Shown: piece by piece, positions 1 to 9,439 of the stretch
Layout: every line of letters begins with the position of its first letter
Position numbering within the stretch: the first letter of the stretch is position 1
NCBI RefSeq assembly: GCF_902506415.1
Contig: NZ_LR733275.1
Span: 1,127,651-1,191,650 of the forward strand
Source: Massilia sp. 9I
Lineage (GTDB): Bacteria; Pseudomonadota; Gammaproteobacteria; Burkholderiales; Burkholderiaceae_D
Length of the DNA stretch: 64,000 nt
Reading direction: 5' to 3'
Made by a program: the position numbers and the translations under genes
Notes under the pieces: generated by a model
Database searches by the model: none
What the model saw: the letters and a program-made list of their open reading frames with translations, nothing else
Told to the model about the DNA's origin: nothing

Positions 1-1
1 C

Positions 2-1642
2 TCCCAGGCCGATACCCTGCACCGCAAGGCGGCCGCCGACAAGACCGCCTTCATCGACGCTCTGTTAGAGAGCGGCATCATCGATTCGGCCACCCTGGCG
101 GCCTTCTGCGCCGAGACCTTCGGCTATCCGCTGCTCGACCTGGCGAACTTCGCCCCGGACGCGATTCCGGTCAGCGCCATCGACGCCAAGCTGATGCAGG
201 CCCAGCGCGTCATCGCCCTGGCCAAGCGCGGCAACAAGATGTCGGTGGCCCTGTCCGACCCGACCAATACCCAGGCCCTGGACCAGATCAAGTTCCAGAG
301 CGAGGCGTCGGTCGAGCCGGTGATCGTGGCCCACGACGTCCTGCTCAAGCTCCTGGGGAGCCTCGCCAAGAGCGCCGAAGCGAGCCTGAACGAGCTGGCC
401 GGCGAAGACGGCGACATCGAATTCGCCGAAGAAGACGCGCAGCCGGTGGCGCCGCCCGACGCCGCCAGCGATGTCGAGGACGCGCCCATCGTGCGCTTCC
501 TGAACAAGATACTGACCGATGCGCTGCAACTGGGCGCGTCGGACATCCACTTCGAGCCCTACGAGAAGTACTACCGGATCCGCATGCGCGTCGACGGCGT
601 GCTGCGCGACCACGCCACGCCACCGCTGTCGATCCGCGAAAAGCTGGTCTCGCGCATCAAGGTGCTGGCCAAGCTCGACATCTCGGAAAAGCGCGTGCCG
701 CAGGACGGCCGCATGCGCCTGGTGATGGGCCCGACCCGCACCATCGACTTCCGCGTCTCGACGCTGCCCACGCTGTTCGGCGAAAAGACCGTCATGCGTA
801 TCCTGGATGCCACCCAGGCGCAGATGGGCATCGACGCGCTCGGCTACGAGCCGGAACAGAAAGCGCTGCTGCTGGACGCGATCTCGCGTCCCTACGGCAT
901 GGTGCTGGTCACCGGCCCCACCGGCTCCGGCAAGACGGTGTCGCTGTACACCTGCCTGAACGTGCTGAACAAACCGGGCATCAACATCTCGACCGCGGAA
1001 GACCCGGCCGAGATCAATCTGCCGGGCGTGAACCAGGTCAACGTCAACGACAAGGCCGGCCTCACCTTCCCGGTGGCGCTGAAGTCCTTCCTGCGCCAGG
1101 ATCCGGACATCATCATGGTCGGCGAGATCCGCGACCTGGAGACTGCCGACATCGCGATCAAGGCCGCTCAGACCGGCCACATGGTGTTCTCGACCCTGCA
1201 CACCAACGACGCGCCCTCGACCCTGACGCGTTTGATGAACATGGGCGTGGCGCCTTTCAACATCGCGTCCTCGGTGATCATGATCACGGCGCAGCGCCTG
1301 GCGCGGCGCCTGTGCAGCTGCAAGCAGCCGCTCGAGGCCTCGCGCGAGGCGCTGCTGTCGGCGGGCTTCCGCGACGCCGACCTGGAAGGCGGCTGGAAGC
1401 CCTACGGCCCGGTGGGATGCGACCGCTGCCTCGGCTCGGGCTACAAGGGCCGCGTCGGCATCTACCAGATCATGCCGATCACCCCGGCGATCGAGGCCCT
1501 GATCCTCGCCAGCGGCAACTCGATGCAGATCGCGGAGCAGGCCGAGAAGGACGGCGTGAATTCGCTGCGCCGTTCCGGCCTGATGAAAGTGAAACAGGGA
1601 CTCACGAGCCTCGAAGAAGTGCTCGGCTGCACCAACGAATAG
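2..1642 (+). CDS. pilB: Type IV pilus assembly ATPase PilB (5' end outside window)
   Basis: Hexameric cytoplasmic ATPase that powers type IV pilus extension. The frame is open from base 2, so the start lies upstream; 546 residues are visible of a usual 560-570. The order is the end of the N-terminal MshEN-like domain, the secretion-ATPase core with Walker A GPTGSGKT (about nt 913-940), the Asp-box region with FSTLHTNDAPST, and a C-terminal zinc module with Cys pairs (LCSCKQ, then CDRCLGSGYKGR). The gene is followed by pilC after 18 nt, the normal pilBC order. The identification is secure; only the true start is unknown. Confidence 0.96.
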   Translation, partial: SQADTLHRKAAADKTAFIDALLESGIIDSATLAAFCAETFGYPLLDLANFAPDAIPVSAIDAKLMQAQRVIALAKRGNKMSVALSDPTNTQALDQIKFQSEASVEPVIVAHDVLLKLLGSLAKSAEASLNELAGEDGDIEFAEEDAQPVAPPDAASDVEDAPIVRFLNKILTDALQLGASDIHFEPYEKYYRIRMRVDGVLRDHATPPLSIREKLVSRIKVLAKLDISEKRVPQDGRMRLVMGPTRTIDFRVSTLPTLFGEKTVMRILDATQAQMGIDALGYEPEQKALLLDAISRPYGMVLVTGPTGSGKTVSLYTCLNVLNKPGINISTAEDPAEINLPGVNQVNVNDKAGLTFPVALKSFLRQDPDIIMVGEIRDLETADIAIKAAQTGHMVFSTLHTNDAPSTLTRLMNMGVAPFNIASSVIMITAQRLARRLCSCKQPLEASREALLSAGFRDADLEGGWKPYGPVGCDRCLGSGYKGRVGIYQIMPITPAIEALILASGNSMQIAEQAEKDGVNSLRRSGLMKVKQGLTSLEEVLGCTNE

Positions 1643-1660
1643 GCGAACTAGAAGACTACT

Positions 1661-2896
1661 ATGGCACCCTCCCTACAGAAGCGCGACCCCGCGGGCGTGC
1701 AGGTCAAGGAAAAGGTCTATGCCTGGGAAGGCAAGGACCGCAGCGGCAAGACTGTGCGCGGCGAACTGCGCGCCGGCGGCGAAGCGATCGTCAACGTCAC
1801 GCTGCGCCGCCAGGGCATCCTGGTCACCAAGGTCAAGAAGAAGGCTTACCGCAGCGGACGCAAGATCACCGACAAGGACCTGACCCTGTTCACGCGCCAG
1901 CTGGCCACCATGATGAAGGCCGGCGTGCCGCTGCTGCAGGCCTTCGACATCGTCGGCAAGGGCCACGCCAACCCGTCCATGTCGAAGCTGATCATGGACC
2001 TGCGCAACGACGTCGAGACCGGCACCAGCCTGAACAACGCCTTCCGCAAGTACCCGCTGTATTTCGACCCGCTGTTCTGCAACCTGGTGGGCGCCGGCGA
2101 ACAGGCGGGCATCCTGGAAGACTTATTGACTCGCCTGGCGATCTACAAAGAGAAGACGCTGGCGATCAAGGGCAAGATCAAGTCGGCCCTGATGTACCCG
2201 ATCTCGATCCTGGCGATCGCGTTCATCGTCACCGCGGTCATCATGATCTGGGTGGTCCCGGCCTTCAAGGAAGTGTTCAAGAGCTTCGGCGCCGACCTGC
2301 CGGCGCCGACCCTGATCGTGATGGCGATCTCGGAATTCTTCGTGCAGTGGTGGTACGTGATCTTCGGTGGCCTGTTCGCCGGGCTGTACTTCTTCTTCCA
2401 ATCCTGGAAGCGCTCTCTCAAGATGCAGCAGGCGATGGACCGCATCCTGCTGCGCCTGCCGATCTTCGGCGCCGTGATCCGCAAGGCCACCATCGCACGC
2501 TGGACCCGCACCCTGTCGACCATGTTCGCGGCCGGCGTGCCGCTGGTCGAAGCGCTCGACTCGGTCGGCGGCGCCTCCGGCAACGACGTCTACCTGGAAG
2601 CGACCCGCAAGATCCAGACCGAGGTCAGCACCGGCACCAGCCTGACGATCTCGATGCAGAACGTGAACGTGTTCCCCAACATGGTGATCCAGATGGTGCA
2701 GATCGGCGAGGAATCCGGCTCGCTCGACGCCATGCTGGGCAAGGTGGCCGACTTCTTCGAGGAAGAGGTCGACGAGGCCGTGGCCGCGCTGTCTTCGCTG
2801 ATGGAGCCCTTGATCATGGTGATCCTGGGTGTGCTGATCGGCGGCCTGGTGATTGCGATGTATCTGCCGATCTTCAAGCTGGGTTCGGTGGTCTGA
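1661..2896 (+). CDS. pilC: Type IV pilus inner-membrane platform protein PilC
   Basis: Polytopic inner-membrane platform protein that couples the PilB/PilT ATPases to pilin assembly. The 411 residues match the family length. Two repeated GspF/T2SSF domains are visible: the first contains FTRQLATMMKAGVPLLQAF and the second TRTLSTMFAAGVPLVEAL. Three hydrophobic segments are present, near residues 180-205, 225-245 and at the C-terminus. The start ATG lies 18 nt after pilB. In related Burkholderiales pilD usually follows directly; here the next + strand gene of the pil set is 14 kb away. Confidence 0.96.
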   Translation: MAPSLQKRDPAGVQVKEKVYAWEGKDRSGKTVRGELRAGGEAIVNVTLRRQGILVTKVKKKAYRSGRKITDKDLTLFTRQLATMMKAGVPLLQAFDIVGKGHANPSMSKLIMDLRNDVETGTSLNNAFRKYPLYFDPLFCNLVGAGEQAGILEDLLTRLAIYKEKTLAIKGKIKSALMYPISILAIAFIVTAVIMIWVVPAFKEVFKSFGADLPAPTLIVMAISEFFVQWWYVIFGGLFAGLYFFFQSWKRSLKMQQAMDRILLRLPIFGAVIRKATIARWTRTLSTMFAAGVPLVEALDSVGGASGNDVYLEATRKIQTEVSTGTSLTISMQNVNVFPNMVIQMVQIGEESGSLDAMLGKVADFFEEEVDEAVAALSSLMEPLIMVILGVLIGGLVIAMYLPIFKLGSVV

Positions 2897-2902
2897 CGCC
2901 GC

Positions 2903-2933
2903 GCCGCATCGGGTCCGCGGGACCCGATGCGGC
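2903..2933. terminator. Hairpin between convergent pilC and czcA
   Basis: A perfect 14-bp inverted repeat (GCCGCATCGGGTCC, loop GCG, complement) sits in the 42-nt gap between the convergent pilC and czcA stop codons. It could end transcription in both directions. Neither side has a strong T-tract, so the terminator call is inferred from structure and position. Confidence 0.6.
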
Positions 2934-2938
2934 ATATC

Positions 2939-5900
2939 TCACTGCGTCGCCCGTCCGGCGCGGCGATGCGCCCCGTAATACATCAGCGGCAGCAGGAGCA
3001 GTGTCAGCGCGGTCGACGACAGCACGCCCCCGATCACCACCGTGGCCAGCGGCCGCTGCACTTCGGCGCCGGTGCCGGTGGCGATCGCCATCGGCACGAA
3101 GCCGAGCGACGCCACCAACGCCGTCATCAGCACGGGACGCAAGCGCGTGACCGCTCCTTCATGCACGGCATCGGCCAGCGTCCGCCCTTCCTCCCGCAGC
3201 TTGCGGATGAAGGAGATCATCACCAGTCCGTTCAGGACCGCCACGCCGGAAAGCGCAATGAAGCCGACGGCGGCCGAGATCGACATCGGGATGTCGCGCA
3301 GCCATAGCGCGAAAATGCCGCCGGTGAGCGCGAACGGGATGCCGGTGAAGACCAGCAGTCCGTCCTTCAGGTTGTTGAACATGACGAACAGCAGGGCGAA
3401 CACCAGCAGCAGCGAGGCCGGTATCACGAGCTGCAGGCGCCTGGCGGCAGCCTGCAAGTTCTCGAACTGCCCGCCCCAGGTGGTCCAGTAACCGGCCGGC
3501 ACCTGCACGCCCGCCCCGATGCGGCGCTGCGCTTCGGCCACGAAGGAGCCGATGTCGCGGCCGCGCACGTTGGCGGTGACGACGACGCGGCGCTTGCCCT
3601 GTTCGCGGCTCATCTGGTTGGGGCCGGGCGCCATGTCGAAGCTGGCGATCTCCCCTAGCGTGACGAAGTGCCGGATGCCTACCGCGCCCTGCGCCGGCAG
3701 CGGGACCGGCAGGCGCTTTAAGGCATCGATATCGCTGCGCAGGCCTTCCGGTAGGCGCACCACGATGTCGAAGCGGCGGTCTCCCTGGAACAGCGTCCCC
3801 GCCTCGCGGCCGGCGGTCGCGGTGGCGATCATCTCCTGGACGTCGGCGATGTTCAGGCCCATGCGCGCGGCGCGCTCGCGGTCGACCCCGATCTGCAGCA
3901 TCGGCAGGCCGGTGGTCTGCTCGACCGTGACTTCGCTGGCGCCGGGCACCGTCTCCAGCACCTCGCCGATCCGGGCGGCGGTGGCGTTCAGGACCTCCAG
4001 GTCGTCCCCGAACACCTTCACCGCCACGTCGCTGCGCACACCCGAGATCAGCTCGTTGACCCGGAGCTGGATCGGCTGGCTGAATTCAAAGCTGTTCCCC
4101 GGCAGGGTGGCCACCGTCCGCTGGATCGCGGCCAGCAGTTCGTCGCGCGTCTTCTTCGGCTTCGGCCAGTCCTTTTCCGGCTTGAGCATGATGTAGCCGT
4201 CGGCGACGCTCGGGGGCATCGGGTCGGATGCGACTTCCGCCGTGCCGATGCGGGCGAACACGCGCGCGATCTCGGGGAATTGCTTGATCAGCGTGGTTTC
4301 GATCTGCTGCTGCATCTTCACCGACTGGCTCAGGCTGGTGCCGGGAACGCGCACCGTCAGCACCGCGAAGTCGCCTTCGTTCATGTTCGGCACGAACTCG
4401 GTTCCGAGGCGGGTCGCGAGCAGGGCCGACAGAGCGAGGACGATGCCGGCGAAGGCCAGGGCAACCGGCTTGTTGGCCATCACATAACGCAGCGCCGGCT
4501 CGTAATAGCGCCGCGCCGCGGACATCAGGCGGTTCTCCTTCTCGGCGACGTCCTTGCTCATGAACAGGGCGACGGCCGCGGGAACGAAGGTGACGGACAG
4601 GATCATCGCGCCCAGCAGGGCGATGACGACCGTGAACGCCATCGGGTGAAACATCTTGCCCTCGACGCCCGTGAGGACAAAGATCGGCAGGTAGACGATC
4701 ATGATGATGAGCTGCCCGAACAGCAGCGGGCGGCGGGCTTCCTGGGCGGCCAGATACACTTCCTCGTAACGCTCGCGCATGCTGAGTGAGCGGCCGCGCT
4801 GCGCGCGCGCGTGGGCCAGGCGGCGCACGCAGTTTTCGACGATGACGACGGCGCCGTCGACGATGATGCCGAAGTCGAGCGCGCCCAGGCTGAGCAGGTT
4901 TGCGCTGACCTTGCCCGCCACCATGCCGGAAAAGGTGAACAGCATCGCGAGCGGAATCACCATCGCGGTCAGCAGGGCCGCGCGCAGATTGCCGAGGAAG
5001 AGGAACAGCACGGCCACCACCAGCACCGCGCCTTCCAGCAGGTTTTTGCGGACGGTGCCGATCGCCCGTTCGACCAGCACGGTGCGGTCGTACACCGTGA
5101 CCGCCTTCACGCCCGGCGGCAGGCTGCGGTTGATCTCGGCCATCTTGCGGTCCACGGCGCTGGAGACCGTGCGGCTGTTCTCGCCGATCAGCATGAAGAC
5201 CGTGCCCAGCACGACTTCCTGGCCGTTTTCGGTGGCGGCGCCGGTGCGCAGTTCGCGCCCGATCGAGACCTCGGCCACGTCGCGCACCCGCACCGGGCTG
5301 CCCTGGATGCTCGACACCACGATGTTGCCGATGTCGGCGATCGACCCCAGCTGGCCCGGCGCGCGGATCAGGTACTGCTCCCCCGCCCGTTCGATGTAGC
5401 CGGCGCCGACGTTGCCGTTGTTGCGCTCCAGCGCCGTGACGACGTCGCCCAGCGCCAGGCCGTAGGAGGACAGGATATTGGGGTTGGGCGCGACCAGGAA
5501 TTCCTTGTTGTAGCCGCCGATGGAGTTGATCTCGGTGACCCCGGGTACGTTGCGCAGCTGGGGCTTGATGATCCAGTCCTGGACCTCGCGCAGGTCGGCC
5601 GGCGTGTAGGGCGCGCCGTCCGCCTTTGTCGCTCCCGGGACAGTCTCCACGGTCCAGAGGTAGATTTCGCTCAGGCCGGTCGCGATCGGCCCCATCCCGG
5701 GCACCACTCCTGCGGGCAGCGCTTCGCGCGCGTCCTGCAGGCGCTGGCTGACCAGCTGGCGCGCGAAGTGGATGTCGGTGCCGTCCTTGAACACCACAGT
5801 GACCTGCGACAGCCCGTAGCGCGACAGCGAGCGGAAGGACTCGAGTTGCGGCAGGCCTGACATCAGGGACTCGATCGGGAAGGTGATGCGCTGTTCCGTC

Positions 5901-6079
5901 TCCAGCGGCGAGAAGCCCGGCGCCGCCGTATTGATCTGCACCTGGACGTTGGTCACGTCCGGCACGGCGTCGATCGGCAGCCGCTGGTAGCTATAAATGC
6001 CGGCAACGGCCATCACGAACACGAGGAACATGACGATCCAGCGCTGCTCGATGGATGCGCGAATGATGCGATTGAACAT
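2939..6079 (-). CDS. czcA: Heavy-metal RND efflux pump, CzcA-type inner-membrane subunit
   Basis: Proton-driven transporter that, with CzcB and CzcC, exports divalent metals (Co, Zn, Cd class) from the periplasm across the outer membrane. The 1046-residue protein begins MFNRIIRASIEQRW; the open frame runs further upstream into czcB, but that part has no family features. TM4 carries the heavy-metal-RND motif DFGIIVDGAVVIVEN with Asp402, Asp408 and Glu415, the same numbering as the proton-relay residues of Cupriavidus CzcA. Two large periplasmic loops and twelve hydrophobic segments fit the family. It lies 17 nt after czcB. Metal specificity (Zn/Co/Cd versus Ni/Co) cannot be fixed by reading. 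Confidence 0.93.
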   Translation of the reverse strand: MFNRIIRASIEQRWIVMFLVFVMAVAGIYSYQRLPIDAVPDVTNVQVQINTAAPGFSPLETEQRITFPIESLMSGLPQLESFRSLSRYGLSQVTVVFKDGTDIHFARQLVSQRLQDAREALPAGVVPGMGPIATGLSEIYLWTVETVPGATKADGAPYTPADLREVQDWIIKPQLRNVPGVTEINSIGGYNKEFLVAPNPNILSSYGLALGDVVTALERNNGNVGAGYIERAGEQYLIRAPGQLGSIADIGNIVVSSIQGSPVRVRDVAEVSIGRELRTGAATENGQEVVLGTVFMLIGENSRTVSSAVDRKMAEINRSLPPGVKAVTVYDRTVLVERAIGTVRKNLLEGAVLVVAVLFLFLGNLRAALLTAMVIPLAMLFTFSGMVAGKVSANLLSLGALDFGIIVDGAVVIVENCVRRLAHARAQRGRSLSMRERYEEVYLAAQEARRPLLFGQLIIMIVYLPIFVLTGVEGKMFHPMAFTVVIALLGAMILSVTFVPAAVALFMSKDVAEKENRLMSAARRYYEPALRYVMANKPVALAFAGIVLALSALLATRLGTEFVPNMNEGDFAVLTVRVPGTSLSQSVKMQQQIETTLIKQFPEIARVFARIGTAEVASDPMPPSVADGYIMLKPEKDWPKPKKTRDELLAAIQRTVATLPGNSFEFSQPIQLRVNELISGVRSDVAVKVFGDDLEVLNATAARIGEVLETVPGASEVTVEQTTGLPMLQIGVDRERAARMGLNIADVQEMIATATAGREAGTLFQGDRRFDIVVRLPEGLRSDIDALKRLPVPLPAQGAVGIRHFVTLGEIASFDMAPGPNQMSREQGKRRVVVTANVRGRDIGSFVAEAQRRIGAGVQVPAGYWTTWGGQFENLQAAARRLQLVIPASLLLVFALLFVMFNNLKDGLLVFTGIPFALTGGIFALWLRDIPMSISAAVGFIALSGVAVLNGLVMISFIRKLREEGRTLADAVHEGAVTRLRPVLMTALVASLGFVPMAIATGTGAEVQRPLATVVIGGVLSSTALTLLLLPLMYYGAHRRAGRATQ

Positions 6080-6096
6080 GGTCGATGGTCTCCTGT

Positions 6097-7275
6097 TCAA
6101 TGTCCGTGCTCGGCGTCGCCCTTGGCCTGCTCCGCCTTGACGGCGAAGCTGCCGGCGCCGGCGTAGGCATCGCCCGCTGTCAATCCGCTGAGGATTTCGA
6201 CCAGGCGGCCATCCGACCGTCCCACCGTCACCGCCTGGGCGACGAAGCCCTCGGCCACGCGCCTGAACACGACCTGGCGGCCGTCGACCGTCTGCAGCGC
6301 TTCCCTGGCCACGGCGACCGGCACCGCGGCCGATCCGGTGACGATGTCCACATTGACGAAGAGGCCCGGCCGCCAGGCGGACTGCGGGTTGTCCAGCACC
6401 ACGCGCGCCTTGGCCGAGCGCGATTCTTCGCCGATCAGACTGCTGACGAAGCTGACCTTGCCGGGCGCGCTCGTGTTCGAGGCCACCGAGCGGATCACGG
6501 CCTCGGTACCGACACGGACGATGTCGAGGTCCTTGGCCGGCACTACCACGTCCGCCCACACGGTGGCGAGGTCGGAGACGGTGAAGATGCGGGTATCGGC
6601 GCCCACCACTTCGCCCAGGGCCACATGCTTTTCCACGATGGTGCCGCCGAAGGGCGCGCGCACCTGCAGCCGGTTGCCGGCTCCTGCCCCGCTGGACGCG
6701 CCATCCAGTGCGGCCAGCTTCTGGCGTGCGATCTGCAGGCCGATCTCGGCTTCGCGCAGCTCGCTCTCCGCCTTGAGGTAGTCCTGGCGCGCCGAGATCT
6801 TCTCTTCCCACAGCGTCTTCTCGGAGGCGTGCACGCTGCGCGCGTAAGCGACGCGTTTTTCCGCCGCCGCCAGTTCGCCGCGCTGGTTCGCGATCTCGGC
6901 GCTGGCGATCACGGCCAGCACCTCGCCCTTGGCGACGCGCTGGCCGAGCGAGGCTTTGACCGCCTGCACGGCGCCGGACGCGCGCGCGGTGACGTGGGCC
7001 GTGCGGTCCTCGTTCAGGGCAATCTGCCCGGGCATGCGGATGAAGGTGTCGAGATGCGCGGCGGCGGCCGTCTGCATCGTGATCCCGGCAAGCATGATTT
7101 GTTCGTCGCTGAAACGGATCACGCCCGCGGCGGGCGTTTCCTTGTGCTCCTCCTTGTCGGCATGGCCGGCGGCTTCGCCACTTCGCCCGCCCGGTTGCTT
7201 GAACACGACGACAGCGGCGAACGCGATGGCGAGAACGGCCATGATGGCGATGGCTTTGATCTGATGCTTCTTCAT
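6097..7275 (-). CDS. czcB: Heavy-metal RND efflux periplasmic adaptor, CzcB family
   Basis: Periplasmic membrane-fusion subunit linking the CzcA pump to the CzcC outer-membrane channel. The 392 residues comprise an N-terminal membrane anchor (about 7-25), a short His/Glu-rich stretch (GHADKEEHKE) that may bind metal, a barrel-sandwich/lipoyl half-motif (VTARASGAVQAVKASLGQRV), a coiled-coil hairpin (about 140-190) and the second half-motif (VRAPFGGTIVEKHVALGEVV). The start codon overlaps the czcC stop by 4 nt (ATGA), so translation is probably coupled. This is the standard C-B-A order of metal-efflux operons. Confidence 0.92.
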   Translation of the reverse strand: MKKHQIKAIAIMAVLAIAFAAVVVFKQPGGRSGEAAGHADKEEHKETPAAGVIRFSDEQIMLAGITMQTAAAAHLDTFIRMPGQIALNEDRTAHVTARASGAVQAVKASLGQRVAKGEVLAVIASAEIANQRGELAAAEKRVAYARSVHASEKTLWEEKISARQDYLKAESELREAEIGLQIARQKLAALDGASSGAGAGNRLQVRAPFGGTIVEKHVALGEVVGADTRIFTVSDLATVWADVVVPAKDLDIVRVGTEAVIRSVASNTSAPGKVSFVSSLIGEESRSAKARVVLDNPQSAWRPGLFVNVDIVTGSAAVPVAVAREALQTVDGRQVVFRRVAEGFVAQAVTVGRSDGRLVEILSGLTAGDAYAGAGSFAVKAEQAKGDAEHGH

Positions 7276-8531
7276 GGTTGCTCCTCGGCTGGGCTGATGC
7301 TTGCCACCAGCCGCTCGATGTCGCTGGCGGCGCGATGGCTTTCCGCGACCGCCAGCAGGTATTGGCTCTTTGATTGGAACAGGGTGCGCTGGGCGTCGAG
7401 CAATTCCAGGAAACTGAACTTCCCCAGCTCGAATCCGCGGCGCGTGGCGCCGTAGGCGCTTTCCGCTCCCGGCAAGATCTCGGTCGAGATCAACGCAGCT
7501 TCCGCGAGCGCCGCCCCGAGGCGTGCGTGGGCATCGTGCAGTTCGGCGCGCAGGCGCAGCACCTCGGCGTCGAGTTCGTCGCGGGCCTTGTCGCTGCGCC
7601 GCAGCGATGCCAGCAAATTGCCCTGGTTGCGGTCGAACAGCGGCAGCGGCACGGACAGGCCGACCACCGCCTGCCGGCGCCCGTCCTCGCGTTTCGTCCC
7701 TAGCGCCACGCCAAGGTCCGGCATGCGGCGCGCACGCTCGACCTCCACCGCGGCCTCGCGCTGGGCGACGAGTGCGCGCGCACGGGCCATGGCGGGCGCA
7801 CCTTCGAGCTGCGCAAGCAGTTCAGGCAGCGGAATGAGACCCGGCAGTTCGGCGGTACCTGCGGGCGCGATGACCAAGCTGCGCGGGTCGAGGCTGAGCA
7901 GCGCGGCCAGGCGGCCTTTCGCCCGCTCGCGCTCCCGGTCCGCCTGCAGCGCCTCTACACGCACGCCTGCCTGGGCGACCCTGGCGCGGGTCTCCTCGAC
8001 CGGCGACACTTTGCCGGCCAGGACGCGCTTGCCCGCGACCTCGCTCGCCTGTCCCGCGATTGCCGCCAGCTCGCCGGCGAGACGGCTGCGCTCCACCGCT
8101 GCGGCAAGCTCGTAGAAGGCGGCGATCGTCTCGCCGCGGATGCGCGCGCGGACGGCATCCACGTCGCGCTGCGCGAGCCGCTGGTCGCGCTCTGCCGCAC
8201 GCACGCGCGCCGCGCGCTTCCCGCCGAGCTCCAGCGGGATGTTGAGTTGCACCGTGGTGCTGCGATTCGGCTCGCCGCTCCCTTCGCGCAGCAGTTCCAG
8301 TTGCGGATTGGGCAGCATACCGGCCTGCTGTACGGCACCCGCCTGGGCTGCCGCTTCGCCGCGCGCGGCGCGGATCTCGGGATGCGAACGCAACGCGCGC
8401 GCGATGGCGGCGTGCAGGGTCAGGGGAAGCGCGACGGCTTCGGATGCGGGGGCGGCCCGCACTGGCGCCTGCGCGAACGCGGGCGCACACTCCATCGCCG
8501 CGATTGCGAGCGATAGTATGACTTTCTTCAT
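7272..8531 (-). CDS. czcC: Outer-membrane efflux channel, CzcC/TolC family
   Basis: Outer-membrane channel of the CzcCBA tripartite pump. The 419-residue protein has a signal peptide (MKKVILSLAIAAMECAPAFA) and two repeated helical OEP domains rich in Ala, Arg and Glu, with long coiled-coil stretches (for example ARALRSHPEIRAARGEAAAQ). It is the first structural efflux gene in the operon and overlaps czcB by 4 nt. The small czcI gene lies 88 nt upstream on the same strand and is probably cotranscribed. Confidence 0.9.
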   Translation of the reverse strand: MKKVILSLAIAAMECAPAFAQAPVRAAPASEAVALPLTLHAAIARALRSHPEIRAARGEAAAQAGAVQQAGMLPNPQLELLREGSGEPNRSTTVQLNIPLELGGKRAARVRAAERDQRLAQRDVDAVRARIRGETIAAFYELAAAVERSRLAGELAAIAGQASEVAGKRVLAGKVSPVEETRARVAQAGVRVEALQADRERERAKGRLAALLSLDPRSLVIAPAGTAELPGLIPLPELLAQLEGAPAMARARALVAQREAAVEVERARRMPDLGVALGTKREDGRRQAVVGLSVPLPLFDRNQGNLLASLRRSDKARDELDAEVLRLRAELHDAHARLGAALAEAALISTEILPGAESAYGATRRGFELGKFSFLELLDAQRTLFQSKSQYLLAVAESHRAASDIERLVASISPAEEQP

Positions 8532-8619
8532 TGGTTTTCTCCGAACAGGATTGCTATTCGGCGGCGCCAGTGCACGCGTGGCGCGTGCAAGCGAGAGCGT
8601 CGCCGGGCCTTGTCCGGAA

Positions 8620-8955
8620 TTACCAGTCTGGCCGGGGAATCAGGTCCGGGATGTGGGAGACGTAGGTGGGGAGTTCGAAGCGTGCATGCACCGTGGGGTC
8701 GCGTGCGCCGATGGGAGCGTCCGCCGGCACCATGGCGCTGGCGGGGACGTGGTGGCAGTAATCGCAGTCGAGGTCGGGCTTGACCTTCTGCGACGCATCC
8801 TTGGCGCCCTCGTCCGCCTTGTCATGTTTGTGCACATGGTGGCCGAAGTGCTGCGAGCTGGACTCCTGTTCGTGCGCGCAATAGGTACCGGCCAGCGCCC
8901 AGGAGAACTGGAGCGGCAGGAGAACGATTAACAGGATCAGGAAGTAGCGTTTCAT
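8620..8955 (-). CDS. czcI: Small secreted His/Cys-rich protein, CzcI-like
   Basis: A 111-residue exported protein beginning MKRYFLILLIVLLPLQFSWA, a clear signal peptide with the LPLQFSWA ending typical of CzcI leaders. The mature part has Cys at CAHEQ, a His cluster (HFGHHVHKHDK) and CDYCHH, all plausible metal ligands. CzcI proteins accompany czcCBA in betaproteobacteria and are thought to modulate the response to metal. The internal ATG was chosen because the signal peptide starts there; the longer frame has no family features. It leads the czcCBA set on the same strand. Confidence 0.78.
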   Translation of the reverse strand: MKRYFLILLIVLLPLQFSWALAGTYCAHEQESSSQHFGHHVHKHDKADEGAKDASQKVKPDLDCDYCHHVPASAMVPADAPIGARDPTVHARFELPTYVSHIPDLIPRPDW

Positions 8956-9016
8956 GGTGATTGGCGGCGCAGCTGTCCACAGTGTAGCCGATCCGCCAAT
9001 CGCGGGCTTTGTCTTG

Positions 9017-9424
9017 CTAAAGCTTTTTGCGCTTCGGCTTCGCTCCGGCGCGATTGAGGGCGATGGCGGCCCGCACCAGCGCCTTGAACTGTTCGGCATC
9101 GGGAAGCTCGCCCTGGCGGATGTCGATCGCGCGGCGCAGGTTGCCCTCCAGGCTGGCGTTGAAGATGCCGGTGGGGTCGTCGACTTTGGCGCCCTTGGCG
9201 AAGGTGAGCTTGACCCATCCCTTGTAGGTCTCGCCGGTGCAGACGATGCCCTCGCAGGACCAGACCGGCACGTCCCACTTCCACTCCTCGACGATGCCTG
9301 GATCGGCTTCGAGGATCAGGGCGCGCATCCTCGCGAGCATTTCGCCGCGCCAGTCGCCCAAGTCCGCGATCTTGCGCGAGATGCGTTCGGACGCCGGGAC
9401 GTCCAGGGTGGCTGCTTCGTTCAT
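9017..9424 (-). CDS. DUF1801 (YdhG-like) protein
   Basis: A 135-residue soluble protein with the DUF1801 pattern: a region around IADLGDWRGEMLARMRALI, then EEWKWDVPVWSCEGIVC, and a basic C-terminus (KPKRKKL). The family belongs to an alpha/beta fold related to frataxin/YdhG; its biochemical function is not established. It is the last gene of a three-gene run, arsR - SRPBCC - this gene, 15 nt after its neighbour. That grouping is common in proteobacteria and suggests shared regulation by the ArsR protein. Confidence 0.8.
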   Translation of the reverse strand: MNEAATLDVPASERISRKIADLGDWRGEMLARMRALILEADPGIVEEWKWDVPVWSCEGIVCTGETYKGWVKLTFAKGAKVDDPTGIFNASLEGNLRRAIDIRQGELPDAEQFKALVRAAIALNRAGAKPKRKKL

Positions 9425-9439
9425 GGTCTCTCCTCTCCT

